From contig JAONJW010000010.1 of the NCBI GenBank assembly GCA_028377305.1, positions 1-64,000 on the forward strand: a stretch of 64,000 nt of DNA, read 5' to 3'. A program made the position numbers and the translations under genes. The stretch's first letter is position 1. Every line of letters starts with the position of its first letter. The notes beneath the pieces are model-generated. The model was not told where the DNA came from. It made no database searches and saw only the letters and a program-made list of their open reading frames with translations. Positions 9,171-19,068 of the stretch are shown here, piece by piece. Source of the DNA: Prolixibacteraceae bacterium (GTDB lineage: Bacteria > Bacteroidota > Bacteroidia > Bacteroidales > Prolixibacteraceae).

Positions 9171-10032
9171 ATTTCGCATCAAATGTGACTTGGTACTTCG
9201 CCTCGTTAGTACCATCACCTAGATCTACCGAGTAATCTACCCCTTTTATCGCATCCACATGAATGAGCCCTTGTAGTGCAAGTGGGCAAAAACGTTTATG
9301 AACAATTGGTTCAATAATCGTTCGTTCATAACAATCTTGTTTGGTGTTAATCACATCACTTCCTGTTATCTCCCAAACATCATCTTTCCATATAAACGGC
9401 GTATCTACTCCCTGGTTCCATGTTGATATATATTTTGCATCTCTTCTAAGCAAAAGGCTTTTGTTTCTACTAAACGACAACCTTGAATCTGTAGATATAC
9501 GAATAGAACTATTAACATCTAAAAGAAGATTCTTAATGATCAAACCCTTTGCACAAATATTATCAACAGTAAAGTCATTCAAAGCAATGGTACGTATAGA
9601 TCCAATCCCATTTGTGTATTTTCTTACTGTAATTGCAATCTGTCCGGAAATATTAGTCCCAGAAAGCAACTTAATACCAGAAAGGTAATCAATTGTAATT
9701 CTATATTCAAATAAGTCGTCTGAACCCAACTGAACCGATATAAAGGGCATTTTCCCATCCATGTAACGTTCACTCCATTCAATCGCACTTTCTCCAACAT
9801 CTAAATCCGTGTTATTTAGCTTATTTAATTCATTGGTATCAGCTTCTCGCAATGAATAGACATCCACCTCTGTGTCTAATACGACATCTACTAAATTCAC
9901 TTCCATTGCACTCTTTTGATCCATAGATGTAATACGCCTTGGGCTCACAGAGACCTCGTTTACTACATCTTCATTTCTTTCACATGACCATAGAGATAGA
10001 CACAACAACAACACAACACATGCTTTTCTCAT
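9169..10032 (-). CDS. Hypothetical lipoprotein with a GDGT-type C-terminus
   Basis: Residues 1-17 form a lipoprotein signal (CLSLWSC, lipidated Cys17), so the 287-residue product is probably envelope-anchored. The rest is beta-rich without recognised catalytic motifs. The C-terminal part (an ITG-like segment, then a CPLALQG strand and YSVDLGDGTNEAKYQVTF) resembles a family of Bacteroidetes lipoproteins that end in a DYGDGTCDN-like motif; the usual CDN is missing here. That resemblance is from memory and needs a profile search. No function can be given. A -7 box lies 32 nt upstream. Confidence 0.75.
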   Translation of the reverse strand: MRKACVVLLLCLSLWSCERNEDVVNEVSVSPRRITSMDQKSAMEVNLVDVVLDTEVDVYSLREADTNELNKLNNTDLDVGESAIEWSERYMDGKMPFISVQLGSDDLFEYRITIDYLSGIKLLSGTNISGQIAITVRKYTNGIGSIRTIALNDFTVDNICAKGLIIKNLLLDVNSSIRISTDSRLSFSRNKSLLLRRDAKYISTWNQGVDTPFIWKDDVWEITGSDVINTKQDCYERTIIEPIVHKRFCPLALQGLIHVDAIKGVDYSVDLGDGTNEAKYQVTFDAK

Positions 10033-10063
10033 AAACTGAACCCATTAAACTATTTGATTAAAG

Positions 10064-10071
10064 CAAATTTA
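10064..10071 (-). promoter_or_regulatory. Possible -7 box for the lipoprotein gene
   Basis: On the minus strand the bases read TAAATTTG, matching TAnnTTTG, 32 nt before the start codon at 10032. No good TTG element is visible at the expected distance. Confidence 0.4.
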
Positions 10072-10137
10072 TCAAGTTTCAATGAATTATCATACTATAC
10101 ATAGCAATTATTTATGAACAATAAAATTCAGCCTCCA

Positions 10138-11988
10138 TTAGCCTAGTTTTTCTAAAAGAATATCTTTTGCTGTTATATCCCCCAAATCTGATGCTTGCCT
10201 CAAAAGAGATATACCATTCTCTTCACTAGCTCCAGACATATGTTTATCTAAATGCAGACTACCCAATAAAACCATCGCAGGGACAAACTCTTTGCTAACA
10301 GCATACTGTAGTAATTCAATAGCCTTGAGATCTTTTTCTGGAACAGACAACTGGATCAGCAATACAGCATAATTATAATAGGCATGAACAACATAGTGTT
10401 CTATAGCCTTTAAGTAATTTGATTCTGCTCTATCAAGATCAATAATCCCATCCTTACCATAATGAAATATTACCCCAATATTATTGAATGACTCTGGATA
10501 CCCATTAGTTGCTGCAATATTGTAATATACAATTGCTTCCGATATACGTGAAATACGCCATTGTTGCATTTCATGTCCATAACCCAAATGCCATGCAGCA
10601 GCAAAGTATCCTTTTGAAAAAGACCTTTCAAAACATCTTTTTGCTTCTTCTTTATTCTGCTCCATGTTTATAATCCCTAGGTGGAATAAAGCATACTTGC
10701 TCATTGGTCCCGTTACTTGGGAAAACATTGTTTTGGCTTGCATCATATTCTGAACAACAAGCTTTCCTTTCTGGTAAAGAAGTGCTAAAACATACCTTGA
10801 CAACTGATGTTCCTCGGAAGCTGCTCGTCTCAAATAAAGTAGTGCTTGATTTTTATCCGCAGCTGTACCCCTTCCTATCCAATGGTATTTTGCCATCATC
10901 TTCAATGCTTCTTTATTCGAGTGTAGTGCTGCCCTAGAGAAAAAAGCATACGCTTGTTCCCAATCTTTATCTTTAGCATATCTCACTCCTTGATGAAACA
11001 GTGCTTTTACATGTCGTGATTCAACTGCTAGATCTAAATATTCATAAGCTCTAACAATCTCTCCCTTCTGTTGATAAAGTAAATAAAGATCAAAATATGC
11101 ATCCGTACAATTCTTCTCTGCAGACAAATAAAGATACTTTTCTCTCTCTTCTGATTCTTGTATTGTAGCATACAGATAAAAGACTTCTCCAGTAGCATGA
11201 TCTAAGATAGGGGTTAATATTTGCATCGCTACATCTATTTCCCCTCTATCGATATGCTCTCTTGCAATCACTAATGCAGCTTGCACATTACCAGATTTAG
11301 TTGCTCTAAGAAACCAATATCTAGACTTCTTAGGCTGATCATACTTTAATAGCTCCCCTAGTTTAAGCTGCGCAGATTCACTATTTTCTGCTGCTTTCTC
11401 ATACCACTGAATAGCAAGTTTCTTAGAAACTTCCACAGTAACACCATCTTCAAAAATAGAAGCAACAGGTTCATAAGCCTCTTTTATGCCTTCCTTCGCT
11501 GCATAAAAATAAAGGTCCACTTTCTCTTCAATAGTTATATGATGCACCGAATATGGGTAAATATCTGCAATATGTGCCGCCTTGAATGCACAATAGGCAT
11601 CATGATCCTTTACTCCTTTCATGTAACATGATACAGCTTCTTCTAAATTATTACGAGCCTCATGTGCATCCCCAAGTATCGGCCATATATTTTTAGCCCC
11701 TTTCTTTATCGCAAAACGAAACCACCGATCCGCCTTTGCTATATGGTCAGTATTTAAAAAATTATACGCAACAAACAATATCTTATTCAAGAGTGTCTTT
11801 CCCTCAAATTCTTTCCATTCACTACTATTAAAATCATATATCTCATGAAAAGCCAGAACACACTTTGCTTCAACGTACTTCTTTTCTGATGCAGCATATA
11901 GGTAACCTAACGCTTTTTTATTTTTTCCTCTGTCAATGTATCGAAGAGCTGCTTGATGTAACTTCTCTCCATTCTTGAACCATTTCAT
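10138..11988 (-). CDS. Large Sel1/TPR-like repeat protein
   Basis: The 616-residue protein has no signal peptide or membrane segment and consists almost wholly of helical pairs of about 36 residues with Sel1-like signatures, such as AIQWYEKAAENSESAQLKLGELL, ALLYLRRAASEEHQLSRYVLALLYQKG and AESNYLKAIEHYVVHAYYNYAVLL. Such solenoids are protein-protein scaffolds, and nothing here suggests an enzyme. It stands alone on the minus strand between the unknown lipoprotein (about 100 nt away) and a divergent barrel protein. The partner is unknown. Confidence 0.8.
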   Translation of the reverse strand: MKWFKNGEKLHQAALRYIDRGKNKKALGYLYAASEKKYVEAKCVLAFHEIYDFNSSEWKEFEGKTLLNKILFVAYNFLNTDHIAKADRWFRFAIKKGAKNIWPILGDAHEARNNLEEAVSCYMKGVKDHDAYCAFKAAHIADIYPYSVHHITIEEKVDLYFYAAKEGIKEAYEPVASIFEDGVTVEVSKKLAIQWYEKAAENSESAQLKLGELLKYDQPKKSRYWFLRATKSGNVQAALVIAREHIDRGEIDVAMQILTPILDHATGEVFYLYATIQESEEREKYLYLSAEKNCTDAYFDLYLLYQQKGEIVRAYEYLDLAVESRHVKALFHQGVRYAKDKDWEQAYAFFSRAALHSNKEALKMMAKYHWIGRGTAADKNQALLYLRRAASEEHQLSRYVLALLYQKGKLVVQNMMQAKTMFSQVTGPMSKYALFHLGIINMEQNKEEAKRCFERSFSKGYFAAAWHLGYGHEMQQWRISRISEAIVYYNIAATNGYPESFNNIGVIFHYGKDGIIDLDRAESNYLKAIEHYVVHAYYNYAVLLIQLSVPEKDLKAIELLQYAVSKEFVPAMVLLGSLHLDKHMSGASEENGISLLRQASDLGDITAKDILLEKLG

Positions 11989-12141
11989 TCACGAAATTTA
12001 TTACAATATCAACCCTCTTAAAAACAATGATAAAACTCTTTTCTACAGATAATTGAACATATATACTCAAGTTATCATAAAAACATCTTTCAAAACTGCT
12101 ATAATTGTTCTATTTTTAAGAGAATAATAATTGATTATCAA

Positions 12142-12149
12142 TATATTTG
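12142..12149 (+). promoter_or_regulatory. Possible -7 box for the barrel protein gene
   Basis: TATATTTG matches TAnnTTTG, 85 nt before the start codon at 12235. No TTG is well placed for a -33 element, so the call is tentative. Confidence 0.35.
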
Positions 12150-12234
12150 TCTTACTATTGTGTCAAAAATAATGTAATTTAGAAAACTTTCATCACAAGA
12201 GATTGTTTACAGATCACTTTAATGAATCTAAACC

Positions 12235-12849
12235 ATGGGGAATACCATCAAAAAACATATTTGTAAGGTCCTTTTTATTCTATGCCTTTCTTTGGGCTTT
12301 TTGGTTAAAAACACTAATGCTCAAGTTAAGTATGAGATAACACCACAAGCAGGTGTCTCTTACTTTGGAGGAAATAATAATTCTAATAACTCTTTTGGTT
12401 TTGCTGCAGGAGTAGATGGGTATGTTCAGTATGATCTAAATAAATTTTGGGGTATTAAGGGAGGATTAGGTTATGACTTCAACCACAACACGATAGACTA
12501 TCATGGCCCATTGGCTCCTAAGGTATCAGAAACAATCAATAATAACTTTATTACTATTCCTATTGAACTAGTGATATCTCCTAATGGAAAGTGGAATATC
12601 TCAATAGGGGCTGAATATAGAATGCTTTTAAATAATAAAGATTCAATTAACGAGGAAGATTTAAAGTATGCTTTAAACTTTGGAGTTTCACAGAAACTAG
12701 GCAAAGGTGCTTTAGGTGTCAAACTTAGCTATGGGCTTAATGATATAAAGATAAAGTCAAAGAACAATCCTTCTCTAAACTACCAAGGATCTCCAATTAC
12801 CATAAAACTTCTTTACCGTATACCTCTGAAAAGTCAGAAAATGGATTAG
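12235..12849 (+). CDS. Small outer-membrane beta-barrel protein
   Basis: The 204-residue product starts with a signal peptide (KVLFILCLSLGFL core, cut near TNAQ). The mature part alternates polar and hydrophobic residues in glycine-rich strands typical of eight-stranded OmpX/PorT-like barrels (for example FWGIKGGLGYDF, WNISIGAEYRM and GALGVKLSYGLNDI). Location in the outer membrane is inferred from this pattern. It has no operon partner: the gene converges on a SPOR protein and is divergent from the Sel1 protein. Function is unknown. Confidence 0.75.
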   Translation: MGNTIKKHICKVLFILCLSLGFLVKNTNAQVKYEITPQAGVSYFGGNNNSNNSFGFAAGVDGYVQYDLNKFWGIKGGLGYDFNHNTIDYHGPLAPKVSETINNNFITIPIELVISPNGKWNISIGAEYRMLLNNKDSINEEDLKYALNFGVSQKLGKGALGVKLSYGLNDIKIKSKNNPSLNYQGSPITIKLLYRIPLKSQKMD

Positions 12850-12874
12850 AACTACTGTTTCTTAGCCTTCTTTA

Positions 12875-13390
12875 TTATCTTAGTTCAGACCATACTTTAT
12901 TCCAACTAACGGGTAGGTTATCACGAAATGGTACAATGAAAGCATCGATGTATCCTTCTTGTTTTAAATCGTCAAGCACTTTATTCGATTCTTCCAATGT
13001 CACAAAATGTCCAATAAAGTATCGATACCTACTGTCTTTATACTCGTCGACACCGCCTACTTGAAAAGACCTTCCAATCAACTCTGGATGTCTTGTAACA
13101 TAAGAACCGATTTGTATACGGAAATAGACAACATTAAACTGATGTTTTAGTACTTCTGTACTCTGTTCGTTTATTGGTTTTTTGTATTCTATCTCATTTA
13201 GAATATTATTCTTAAACTGAAATACTAGCAGCAACAAACCTACAACCAAACTTATTAAAACAGAAAATAACACTCTATTCTTTAGACCCAACTTACTGTT
13301 ATTGGTCTTTAAACGACTCATTTCGTTAATAATAGCCTCTTCTCTCAACCTCTTTCGTGTTTCTAATAACTCTTTTTCCTCTAACATCAT
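12875..13390 (-). CDS. Membrane-anchored SPOR-domain protein
   Basis: The 171-residue protein has a charged cytoplasmic N-terminus, one membrane helix (about residues 42-61, VLFSVLISLVVGLLLLVF) and a C-terminal SPOR-like domain (about 85-160) with YFRIQIGSY at its start and RYFIGHFVTLEESNKVLDDL. SPOR domains bind denuded septal peptidoglycan, so a cell-envelope or division role is likely. The topology resembles FtsN, but the protein is too short to call FtsN. It lies downstream of the M3 peptidase, separated by a strong terminator. Confidence 0.72.
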   Translation of the reverse strand: MMLEEKELLETRKRLREEAIINEMSRLKTNNSKLGLKNRVLFSVLISLVVGLLLLVFQFKNNILNEIEYKKPINEQSTEVLKHQFNVVYFRIQIGSYVTRHPELIGRSFQVGGVDEYKDSRYRYFIGHFVTLEESNKVLDDLKQEGYIDAFIVPFRDNLPVSWNKVWSELR

Positions 13391-13478
13391 AATTATTTGG
13401 TAAGAATAGTTAGGAGTGATGTGTAAAGGAGTAAATATAAAAAATGATCTTTAGTATTCACCTAAAATTATAACATAA

Positions 13479-13511
13479 AAAAAGATCATGTTTAATAAAC
13501 ATGATCTTTTT
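13479..13511 (-). terminator. Terminator of the M3 peptidase gene
   Basis: A perfect 15-bp inverted repeat (AAAAAGATCATGTTT, 13479-13493, and its complement, 13497-13511) has a 3-nt loop and T runs on both strands. It lies just after the peptidase stop codon and should work in either direction. Confidence 0.9.
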
Positions 13512-13537
13512 ATTATATTTTAAAGAGTTAAGATACT

Positions 13538-15634
13538 CTATAACAATCCACTTCTTTCCAAAAGAGCATCCACAGATGGCTCGGACCCTTTGAAATCAAT
13601 ATATAATTTCATAGGATGCTCTGTTCCACCTTTTTCAAGAATAGTATGACGGAAACGTTCTGCAGTCTCACTGTTAAACAGACCTTCTTTTTTAAACACA
13701 CTGAAAGCATCTGCATCTAATACTTCAGCCCACTTGTATCCATAATATCCTGCAGCATACCCACCTGAAAAGATATGAGAGAATCCTGTACTGAAGCAAC
13801 TACCGTCAACTGGAGGGAAAAGCTCCATTGGAGACATTGCTTTGTCTTCCATCTCTTTTACATCCCCACTAAATGGCTCAGTAATTGAGTGCCAATTCAT
13901 ATCATTTATCCCAAAGCTTAACTGTCTTTCCGAAAGGTAACCGGCAAGATAGTTCTGTGAACGAATCAGTTTCTTAACTAACTCTTCAGGAATCTTCTCT
14001 CCTGTTTGATAATGAACAGCAAAAAGGTCTAACCACTCTTTCTCAGCACCCCAGTTCTCCAATACTTGCGAAGGTAGCTCCACAAAATCACGGTAAACAC
14101 TAGTTCCTGAAAGATCTTCATAGGTCGTGTTAGCGAACATTCCATGAAGTCCATGTCCAAACTCATGTAGGAAAGTAGTCACTTCTCTAAATGTAAGAAG
14201 AGAAGGGGTATCCTTTGTTGGCTTCGTGAAGTTTGTCACCAATGAAACAAAAGGAATTACACGTTTCCCATCCACCTTCTTTTCATCACGATAAGTCGTC
14301 ATCCAAGCACCAGAACTTTTGCTTTTACGTGGAAAGAAATCAAGATAAAGAATTGAAAGAAGTGTTCCATCTTTATCGTAAACTTCGTATGCATCTACAT
14401 CAGGATGATATTTATCGATAGATTTATTCTCCTTAAATTCAATACCATAAAGTCTATTGGCCAATGTAAATACACCTGCTTTTACTTTAGATAGCTCGAA
14501 ATATGGTTTAATATCTTGTTCATTGAAACCATATTTTTCTTGCATCAATTTCTCAGTATAATACGACCAGTCCCATCTTTGAAGCTCACCTTTGAAACCA
14601 TTTTTCTTTGCAAAGGCCAACACCTCGTTATACTCTCGTTGAGCAGCAGGACTAGACTTTTCATGCAGTTCACTCAAGAAAGCGTTCACTTTTTCAGGAG
14701 TTTCTGCCATACGTCTCTCCAATTGATAGGACGAATAGTTCTTATATCCCAATAGTTGTGCCTTCTCTAATCGTAGGTTAACTATATTTCGGATAATCTC
14801 CGTGTTGTTATGCTCATTATCATGATTGGCCATTGACGTATACATACGATAAATCTTTTCTCTCAACTCACGATTGTCCGAATACTTTAGGAAAGGACCA
14901 AACGAAGGACCATGCATCGTAAATAACCAACCTTCTTTATCCGCTTCTTTTGCAGATTCAGCTGCTGCATCAATAACAAATTGAGGAAGGCCTGCAAGAT
15001 CTTCTTTATTTTCAACGAACATAGTATAAGCATTCGTTTCATGAAGATCATTCTGTCCGAATTTTAAACTACATTCAGATAGCTTTTTATTTATTACAGC
15101 TAGCTTCTTCTTATCTTCTTCATTCAGCTCAGCACCACTTCTTACAAAACCTATGTAGGTATCTTCTAAAAGTTTTTTCTGCTCAGCATTCAGTGATTCA
15201 TCACCTTCGTATACTGCCTTAACTTTCTTAAATAAACCCTCATTAAGGTTACAATAACTACTATAATCAGATATAATTGGATTAATATCTTCAAGAAACT
15301 GTTGTAGCTCAGGAGATGTCTCGGCACCATCTAAATTATAAAGTACGCCCATGATTCGACCTAACCTATCACCAGCATCAGAAAGAGCCAAGATAGTATT
15401 GTCAAAAGTAGGTTTATCTTTTGAATTAATGATCGCATCTACCTCTTCACGAGCTTCTTTAATAGCGACATCAAACGCAGGTCTATAGTGCTCTGGTTTG
15501 ATAGATGTAAAAGGTGGAGTTTGATATGGCGTTGACCATACTTCCAATAATGGGTTATTCACAGACTTAGTTTTTTGTTGACATGCACTCATACTCATCA
15601 GTATCAAAGCACCTGCAATTAGTTTTGTTCTCAT
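13538..15634 (-). CDS. dcp: M3-family peptidyl-dipeptidase (Dcp-like) lipoprotein
   Basis: The M3 zinc motif HEFGH is at residues 490-494, in TFLHEFGHGLHGMF, with the following DLSGTS/ELPSQVLENW glutamate region typical of thimet oligopeptidase/Dcp enzymes. Start choice: the frame opens at 15673, but the methionine at 15634 begins a clear lipoprotein signal (ILMSMSAC, Cys18), so 698 residues are annotated. Bacteroidetes often export Dcp-like peptidases as lipoproteins that degrade short peptides in the envelope. It is probably monocistronic, as a terminator follows directly. Confidence 0.92.
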   Translation of the reverse strand: MRTKLIAGALILMSMSACQQKTKSVNNPLLEVWSTPYQTPPFTSIKPEHYRPAFDVAIKEAREEVDAIINSKDKPTFDNTILALSDAGDRLGRIMGVLYNLDGAETSPELQQFLEDINPIISDYSSYCNLNEGLFKKVKAVYEGDESLNAEQKKLLEDTYIGFVRSGAELNEEDKKKLAVINKKLSECSLKFGQNDLHETNAYTMFVENKEDLAGLPQFVIDAAAESAKEADKEGWLFTMHGPSFGPFLKYSDNRELREKIYRMYTSMANHDNEHNNTEIIRNIVNLRLEKAQLLGYKNYSSYQLERRMAETPEKVNAFLSELHEKSSPAAQREYNEVLAFAKKNGFKGELQRWDWSYYTEKLMQEKYGFNEQDIKPYFELSKVKAGVFTLANRLYGIEFKENKSIDKYHPDVDAYEVYDKDGTLLSILYLDFFPRKSKSSGAWMTTYRDEKKVDGKRVIPFVSLVTNFTKPTKDTPSLLTFREVTTFLHEFGHGLHGMFANTTYEDLSGTSVYRDFVELPSQVLENWGAEKEWLDLFAVHYQTGEKIPEELVKKLIRSQNYLAGYLSERQLSFGINDMNWHSITEPFSGDVKEMEDKAMSPMELFPPVDGSCFSTGFSHIFSGGYAAGYYGYKWAEVLDADAFSVFKKEGLFNSETAERFRHTILEKGGTEHPMKLYIDFKGSEPSVDALLERSGLL

Positions 15635-15722
15635 AAGATCTATTTGTATTAAAAAAGATGTCCTAAAATACATTTATATGACGAACAACGAATGAAATTC
15701 GTTACAACTAAGCAGGTTTATT

Positions 15723-16313
15723 TCATTTTTTCTTTTTCTTGGTATTTTTCTTTTTCTGAACACTGTGTCCAAACCTTCCTAGAGGCTCTCCTATTGTAAA
15801 ATAATGACCATGAGAATATGCCAAAGGGTTAGACTGTGAAAGATCAAATGATCCAGTTACAGGGTCTAGGTATTTATCGTCTGCAACCACGTTTACAACA
15901 TCAGCGATAAACATATCATGAGAGCCTAGTGAGACAATCTCTTTGACTCTACATTCAATAGATATCGGAGCCTCTTCTATCAAAGGTGCTTTAACGACTG
16001 TTGCAGCAATAGGTGTTAGACCTGTCTCTTTAAACTTATCGAAATCTCTTCCAGACTTAACACCACACCAGTCAGTTTCTTTTGCTATCTCCTTTGTTGT
16101 TACATTTATTACAAACTCTCCAGACTCTTTTATTAAATCGTAACTATGACGTTCTGGTCTTACTGAGATATATGCCATAGGTGGATTGGTACAAACTGTT
16201 CCAGTCCATGAAATCGTAATCAAATTATAATTTTCCGGAGTCCATCCACATGACACAAGTGCTGCTGGTAGGGGATAAATCATATTTCCCGGTTTCCAAT
16301 TTACTTTACCCAT
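15723..16313 (-). CDS. Flavin reductase-like FMN-binding protein (flavoredoxin type)
   Basis: The 196-residue protein has the FMN-binding split-barrel pattern: PLPAALVSCG near the N-terminus, NLITISWTGTVCTNPPMAYISVRPERHSYDLI, then EFVINV and WCGVKSGRDFDKF. This group includes flavoredoxin and related NAD(P)H:flavin or FMN electron carriers in anaerobes. The last 10 residues are nearly all lysine, an unusual tail that may be a lineage feature. No partner gene points to a specific substrate. A minus-strand -7 box lies 28 nt upstream of the start. Confidence 0.85.
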   Translation of the reverse strand: MGKVNWKPGNMIYPLPAALVSCGWTPENYNLITISWTGTVCTNPPMAYISVRPERHSYDLIKESGEFVINVTTKEIAKETDWCGVKSGRDFDKFKETGLTPIAATVVKAPLIEEAPISIECRVKEIVSLGSHDMFIADVVNVVADDKYLDPVTGSFDLSQSNPLAYSHGHYFTIGEPLGRFGHSVQKKKNTKKKKK

Positions 16314-16340
16314 AAAAAACGCTTCTATTTTTAGTCTTCA

Positions 16341-16348
16341 CAAAGATA
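16341..16348 (-). promoter_or_regulatory. Possible -7 box for the flavin reductase gene
   Basis: The minus strand reads TATCTTTG, matching TAnnTTTG, 28 nt before the start codon at 16313. The -33 element is not evident. Confidence 0.45.
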
Positions 16349-16474
16349 TATAAAACCCCTTTAAATATCTCTAAACCTCATTATTACAGCGTATATAAAC
16401 AACATAATATATTCATCTTTTTCCCGTTATATTTATAAGAATATTGTAATTTTTCCTTTTTTTTGTAGACATAT

Positions 16475-16496
16475 ATTATACACGTTATTGTATAAT
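16475..16496. promoter_or_regulatory. Dyad upstream of the DUF5686 gene
   Basis: ATTATAC (16475-16481) and GTATAAT (16490-16496) form a 7-bp inverted repeat with an 8-nt spacer, 49 nt before the TTG start. It may be an operator or simply AT-rich promoter DNA. Confidence 0.3.
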
Positions 16497-16544
16497 GTGT
16501 CCAGCAATTCGATTGAGCAATAAAGACATAACAAATCAACAATT

Positions 16545-19055
16545 TTGAAGAAGATAGCAATTACACTATTATCTTGTCTTTTGCTGTGCATTAATCTATA
16601 TGCACAACATAAGATCAAGATATCAGGAGTCGTAAAGGATGCGAAAACCAAAGAGTCTCTACCTTTTGTTAATATGATGATTAAAGGAACAACTAGAGGT
16701 GCTACATCTAATGTCGATGGGAATTTTCGTATTGAGGGGTTGACATCAAAAGATACAATATTAGTATCTGCCATTGGTTACAAACAGAGAGAGTATATCG
16801 TGAAGAAAATGTTTGGGAAATACATTGGTAAAAAGTTTATTATCAAACTAACTCCTGCAATAACAGAACTTGGAGAGGTGAAGATTCTACCTAGGGAGAA
16901 CCCAGCATTTCGTATAGTTAGGAAGATAAGTGACCATCGTAAGCAAAATAATCCTGAACGATTTGAAAGTACTGACTATCAAACTTACACTAAGCTAACA
17001 GCGACACTAACAAACCTTTCGGATATGATTCGGAAGAACTCTCTTTTCAAAAACCATCAAAGTGTATTTATCAAAAGCCAAGATAGTACCCAAAGTGATC
17101 AGCTACCTATTCTTTTCATGGAGAGATTAACTCATAACGTGAAGCAAAAAGATCCTAATATTAATTACACCAAAGAGTTGACACAAAACAAAAGTGCTCT
17201 AGGTTTTCTTGAAGATGCGGACATCAGTGGCTATGCAGAGCAGATGACTGCAAGAATTAACTTTTATGATCGATTTATTGAGCTTTTCGGAAAATCTTTT
17301 GCTAGCCCAGTTAGAAAACGTGGGTTGATGTACTACAAATACCTCATTACAGACAGCCTTTTTACAGATGATGGATGGCAATATACCGTATCTTTCCGCC
17401 CTAAGAACCCCTTAGATCCTCTATTTACTGGAGAATTCAAAGTTCGTGAAGACTCTTGGGCTATTATGGAGATTGATGCAAAACTACCAGACGAAGCACA
17501 AATTAACTTTGTTAATAAGTTGCAGTTTCGCCAATCTTTTCAGTATCTTAATGACACAACTCTGTTCTGGAAAACGAGTCAGATGGAGGCTGATTTTGAG
17601 CTACTAGATAAAGATAAAAACTTTCTTGCACCGAAAGAGAAATTTCATGTAAGGCAAACAAATCACTACAGTGATGTACATATAAATCACCATAAGCTTG
17701 ATCCTAAAGATGATAAAAATGACTTCAAAGATCCTCTTAAAATAACAAGTAACTATAAAGAGTCCATCTCATTAGAGGATTACCGTCCCGAAAAATTAGA
17801 TCTAGTAGAGCAACAGGTAACAGGAGCTCTTGATTCACTAAACAATCACTGGTTCATTAAACTAGGGGATCTCGTGACCAAGACTGTCATTACGGGTTAT
17901 GTCGAAGGAAAATATATTGACTTTGGTCCTTATACAGAGTGGCTATTGAAGAATAGAGTAGAAGGCTTTCGTTTTAATGCAAACTTTAGGACAAGCGAAG
18001 GGCTTATCAAGAACACCATGCTTACAGGGCAAGTTGGATATGGATTTAAAGACAAGAAGATTAAATATTCATCAGGGGTTAAGTATCGAACAAGTAAAAA
18101 ACGGTGGAGATTTCTTACATTAAATTACAAAGATGATCTTGTAAAAGTAGGTGATAATGGAAGTATTAAATTGCTTAGAGAAAATACAGAATATGCAGGA
18201 GAGCAGAACATTATCTACTCTTTAATTTCAAGAAAAGAGATCGATAAGCTCATTCGAGATAAGTCAATATCTGCAGGAGTGATTCATGAATGGAAAAAAG
18301 GTCTAATTTCAAAACTCAATGTCTCGCATCACGAAGTATATTCTGGGATGTATGTTCCTTTTACAATCAATGGAGCTCCTTTAGCTTCTTACAAAAATAA
18401 TGAAGCATCGCTAGTCACACGCTTCAGTTGGGACGAAAAACTTGATCAGACCTATTTTAGAAGATACTATGTTGGCTCTCTTTATCCTATTATTAACCTA
18501 AAACTTACTGCTGGAAATTACGACATTGGAACAAAAAAAGGAGATTACTATAAGATTCGTGCAACATGGAAACACAAATTCAACATTGGATTAACCAAGT
18601 TGAAATATGTGGCAGAGGCAGGATATCAGTTTGGGAAGGTACCATTTACTCTTCTAGAAATTCATAGATCAAATCAAAGTTATGGTCTTGCGAGATACAA
18701 CTTTAATACGATGAATGATATGGAATTTGCGAGTACCCAATTTGCGAGTTTATTTCTTGATTATAACCTAAACGGGTTGGTATTTAAACATGTTCCATTA
18801 ATTAAAAGATGGGATTGGAGAGAGTCTTTCTCTGCGAAACTCCTTCAAGGACAACTTGATCAAAATAAAATAACGGGGCTAGACAAACCTCTTTATATGA
18901 ACTCTCTAAATAACACTCCTTTTATTGAATTTGGCGCAGGAGTTAGCAATATCCTTCAATTTTTGAGAGTTGAAGCTATTTACCGTGCAACACATCAATC
19001 ACCAATACAAAAAAACAACTTTGGATTTAGATTCCGAGCAGAAATATCGTTTTAA
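16545..19055 (+). CDS. DUF5686 / carboxypeptidase-regulatory-like outer-membrane protein
   Basis: The 836-residue protein has a signal peptide (residues 1-20, cut near LYAQ), an N-terminal carboxypeptidase-regulatory-like beta domain (about 24-105, ISGVVKDAKTKESLPFVNMMIKGTTRGATS) and a long DUF5686 region that ends in strands closing with FRFRAEISF. A final phenylalanine is the usual end of an outer-membrane barrel. The layout is like the plug extension of SusC/TonB receptors but without a TonB receptor domain. Start choice: the codon is TTG; the first in-frame ATG is at residue 43, beyond the signal peptide, so TTG must be used. Substrate unknown. Confidence 0.87.
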   Translation: MKKIAITLLSCLLLCINLYAQHKIKISGVVKDAKTKESLPFVNMMIKGTTRGATSNVDGNFRIEGLTSKDTILVSAIGYKQREYIVKKMFGKYIGKKFIIKLTPAITELGEVKILPRENPAFRIVRKISDHRKQNNPERFESTDYQTYTKLTATLTNLSDMIRKNSLFKNHQSVFIKSQDSTQSDQLPILFMERLTHNVKQKDPNINYTKELTQNKSALGFLEDADISGYAEQMTARINFYDRFIELFGKSFASPVRKRGLMYYKYLITDSLFTDDGWQYTVSFRPKNPLDPLFTGEFKVREDSWAIMEIDAKLPDEAQINFVNKLQFRQSFQYLNDTTLFWKTSQMEADFELLDKDKNFLAPKEKFHVRQTNHYSDVHINHHKLDPKDDKNDFKDPLKITSNYKESISLEDYRPEKLDLVEQQVTGALDSLNNHWFIKLGDLVTKTVITGYVEGKYIDFGPYTEWLLKNRVEGFRFNANFRTSEGLIKNTMLTGQVGYGFKDKKIKYSSGVKYRTSKKRWRFLTLNYKDDLVKVGDNGSIKLLRENTEYAGEQNIIYSLISRKEIDKLIRDKSISAGVIHEWKKGLISKLNVSHHEVYSGMYVPFTINGAPLASYKNNEASLVTRFSWDEKLDQTYFRRYYVGSLYPIINLKLTAGNYDIGTKKGDYYKIRATWKHKFNIGLTKLKYVAEAGYQFGKVPFTLLEIHRSNQSYGLARYNFNTMNDMEFASTQFASLFLDYNLNGLVFKHVPLIKRWDWRESFSAKLLQGQLDQNKITGLDKPLYMNSLNNTPFIEFGAGVSNILQFLRVEAIYRATHQSPIQKNNFGFRFRAEISF

Positions 19056-19068
19056 ATCGTACTAGAAC

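Noticed and set aside
15635-15673. 13-residue longer start of the M3 peptidase
   Set aside because: It would place a second hydrophobic segment ahead of a complete lipoprotein signal beginning at 15634.
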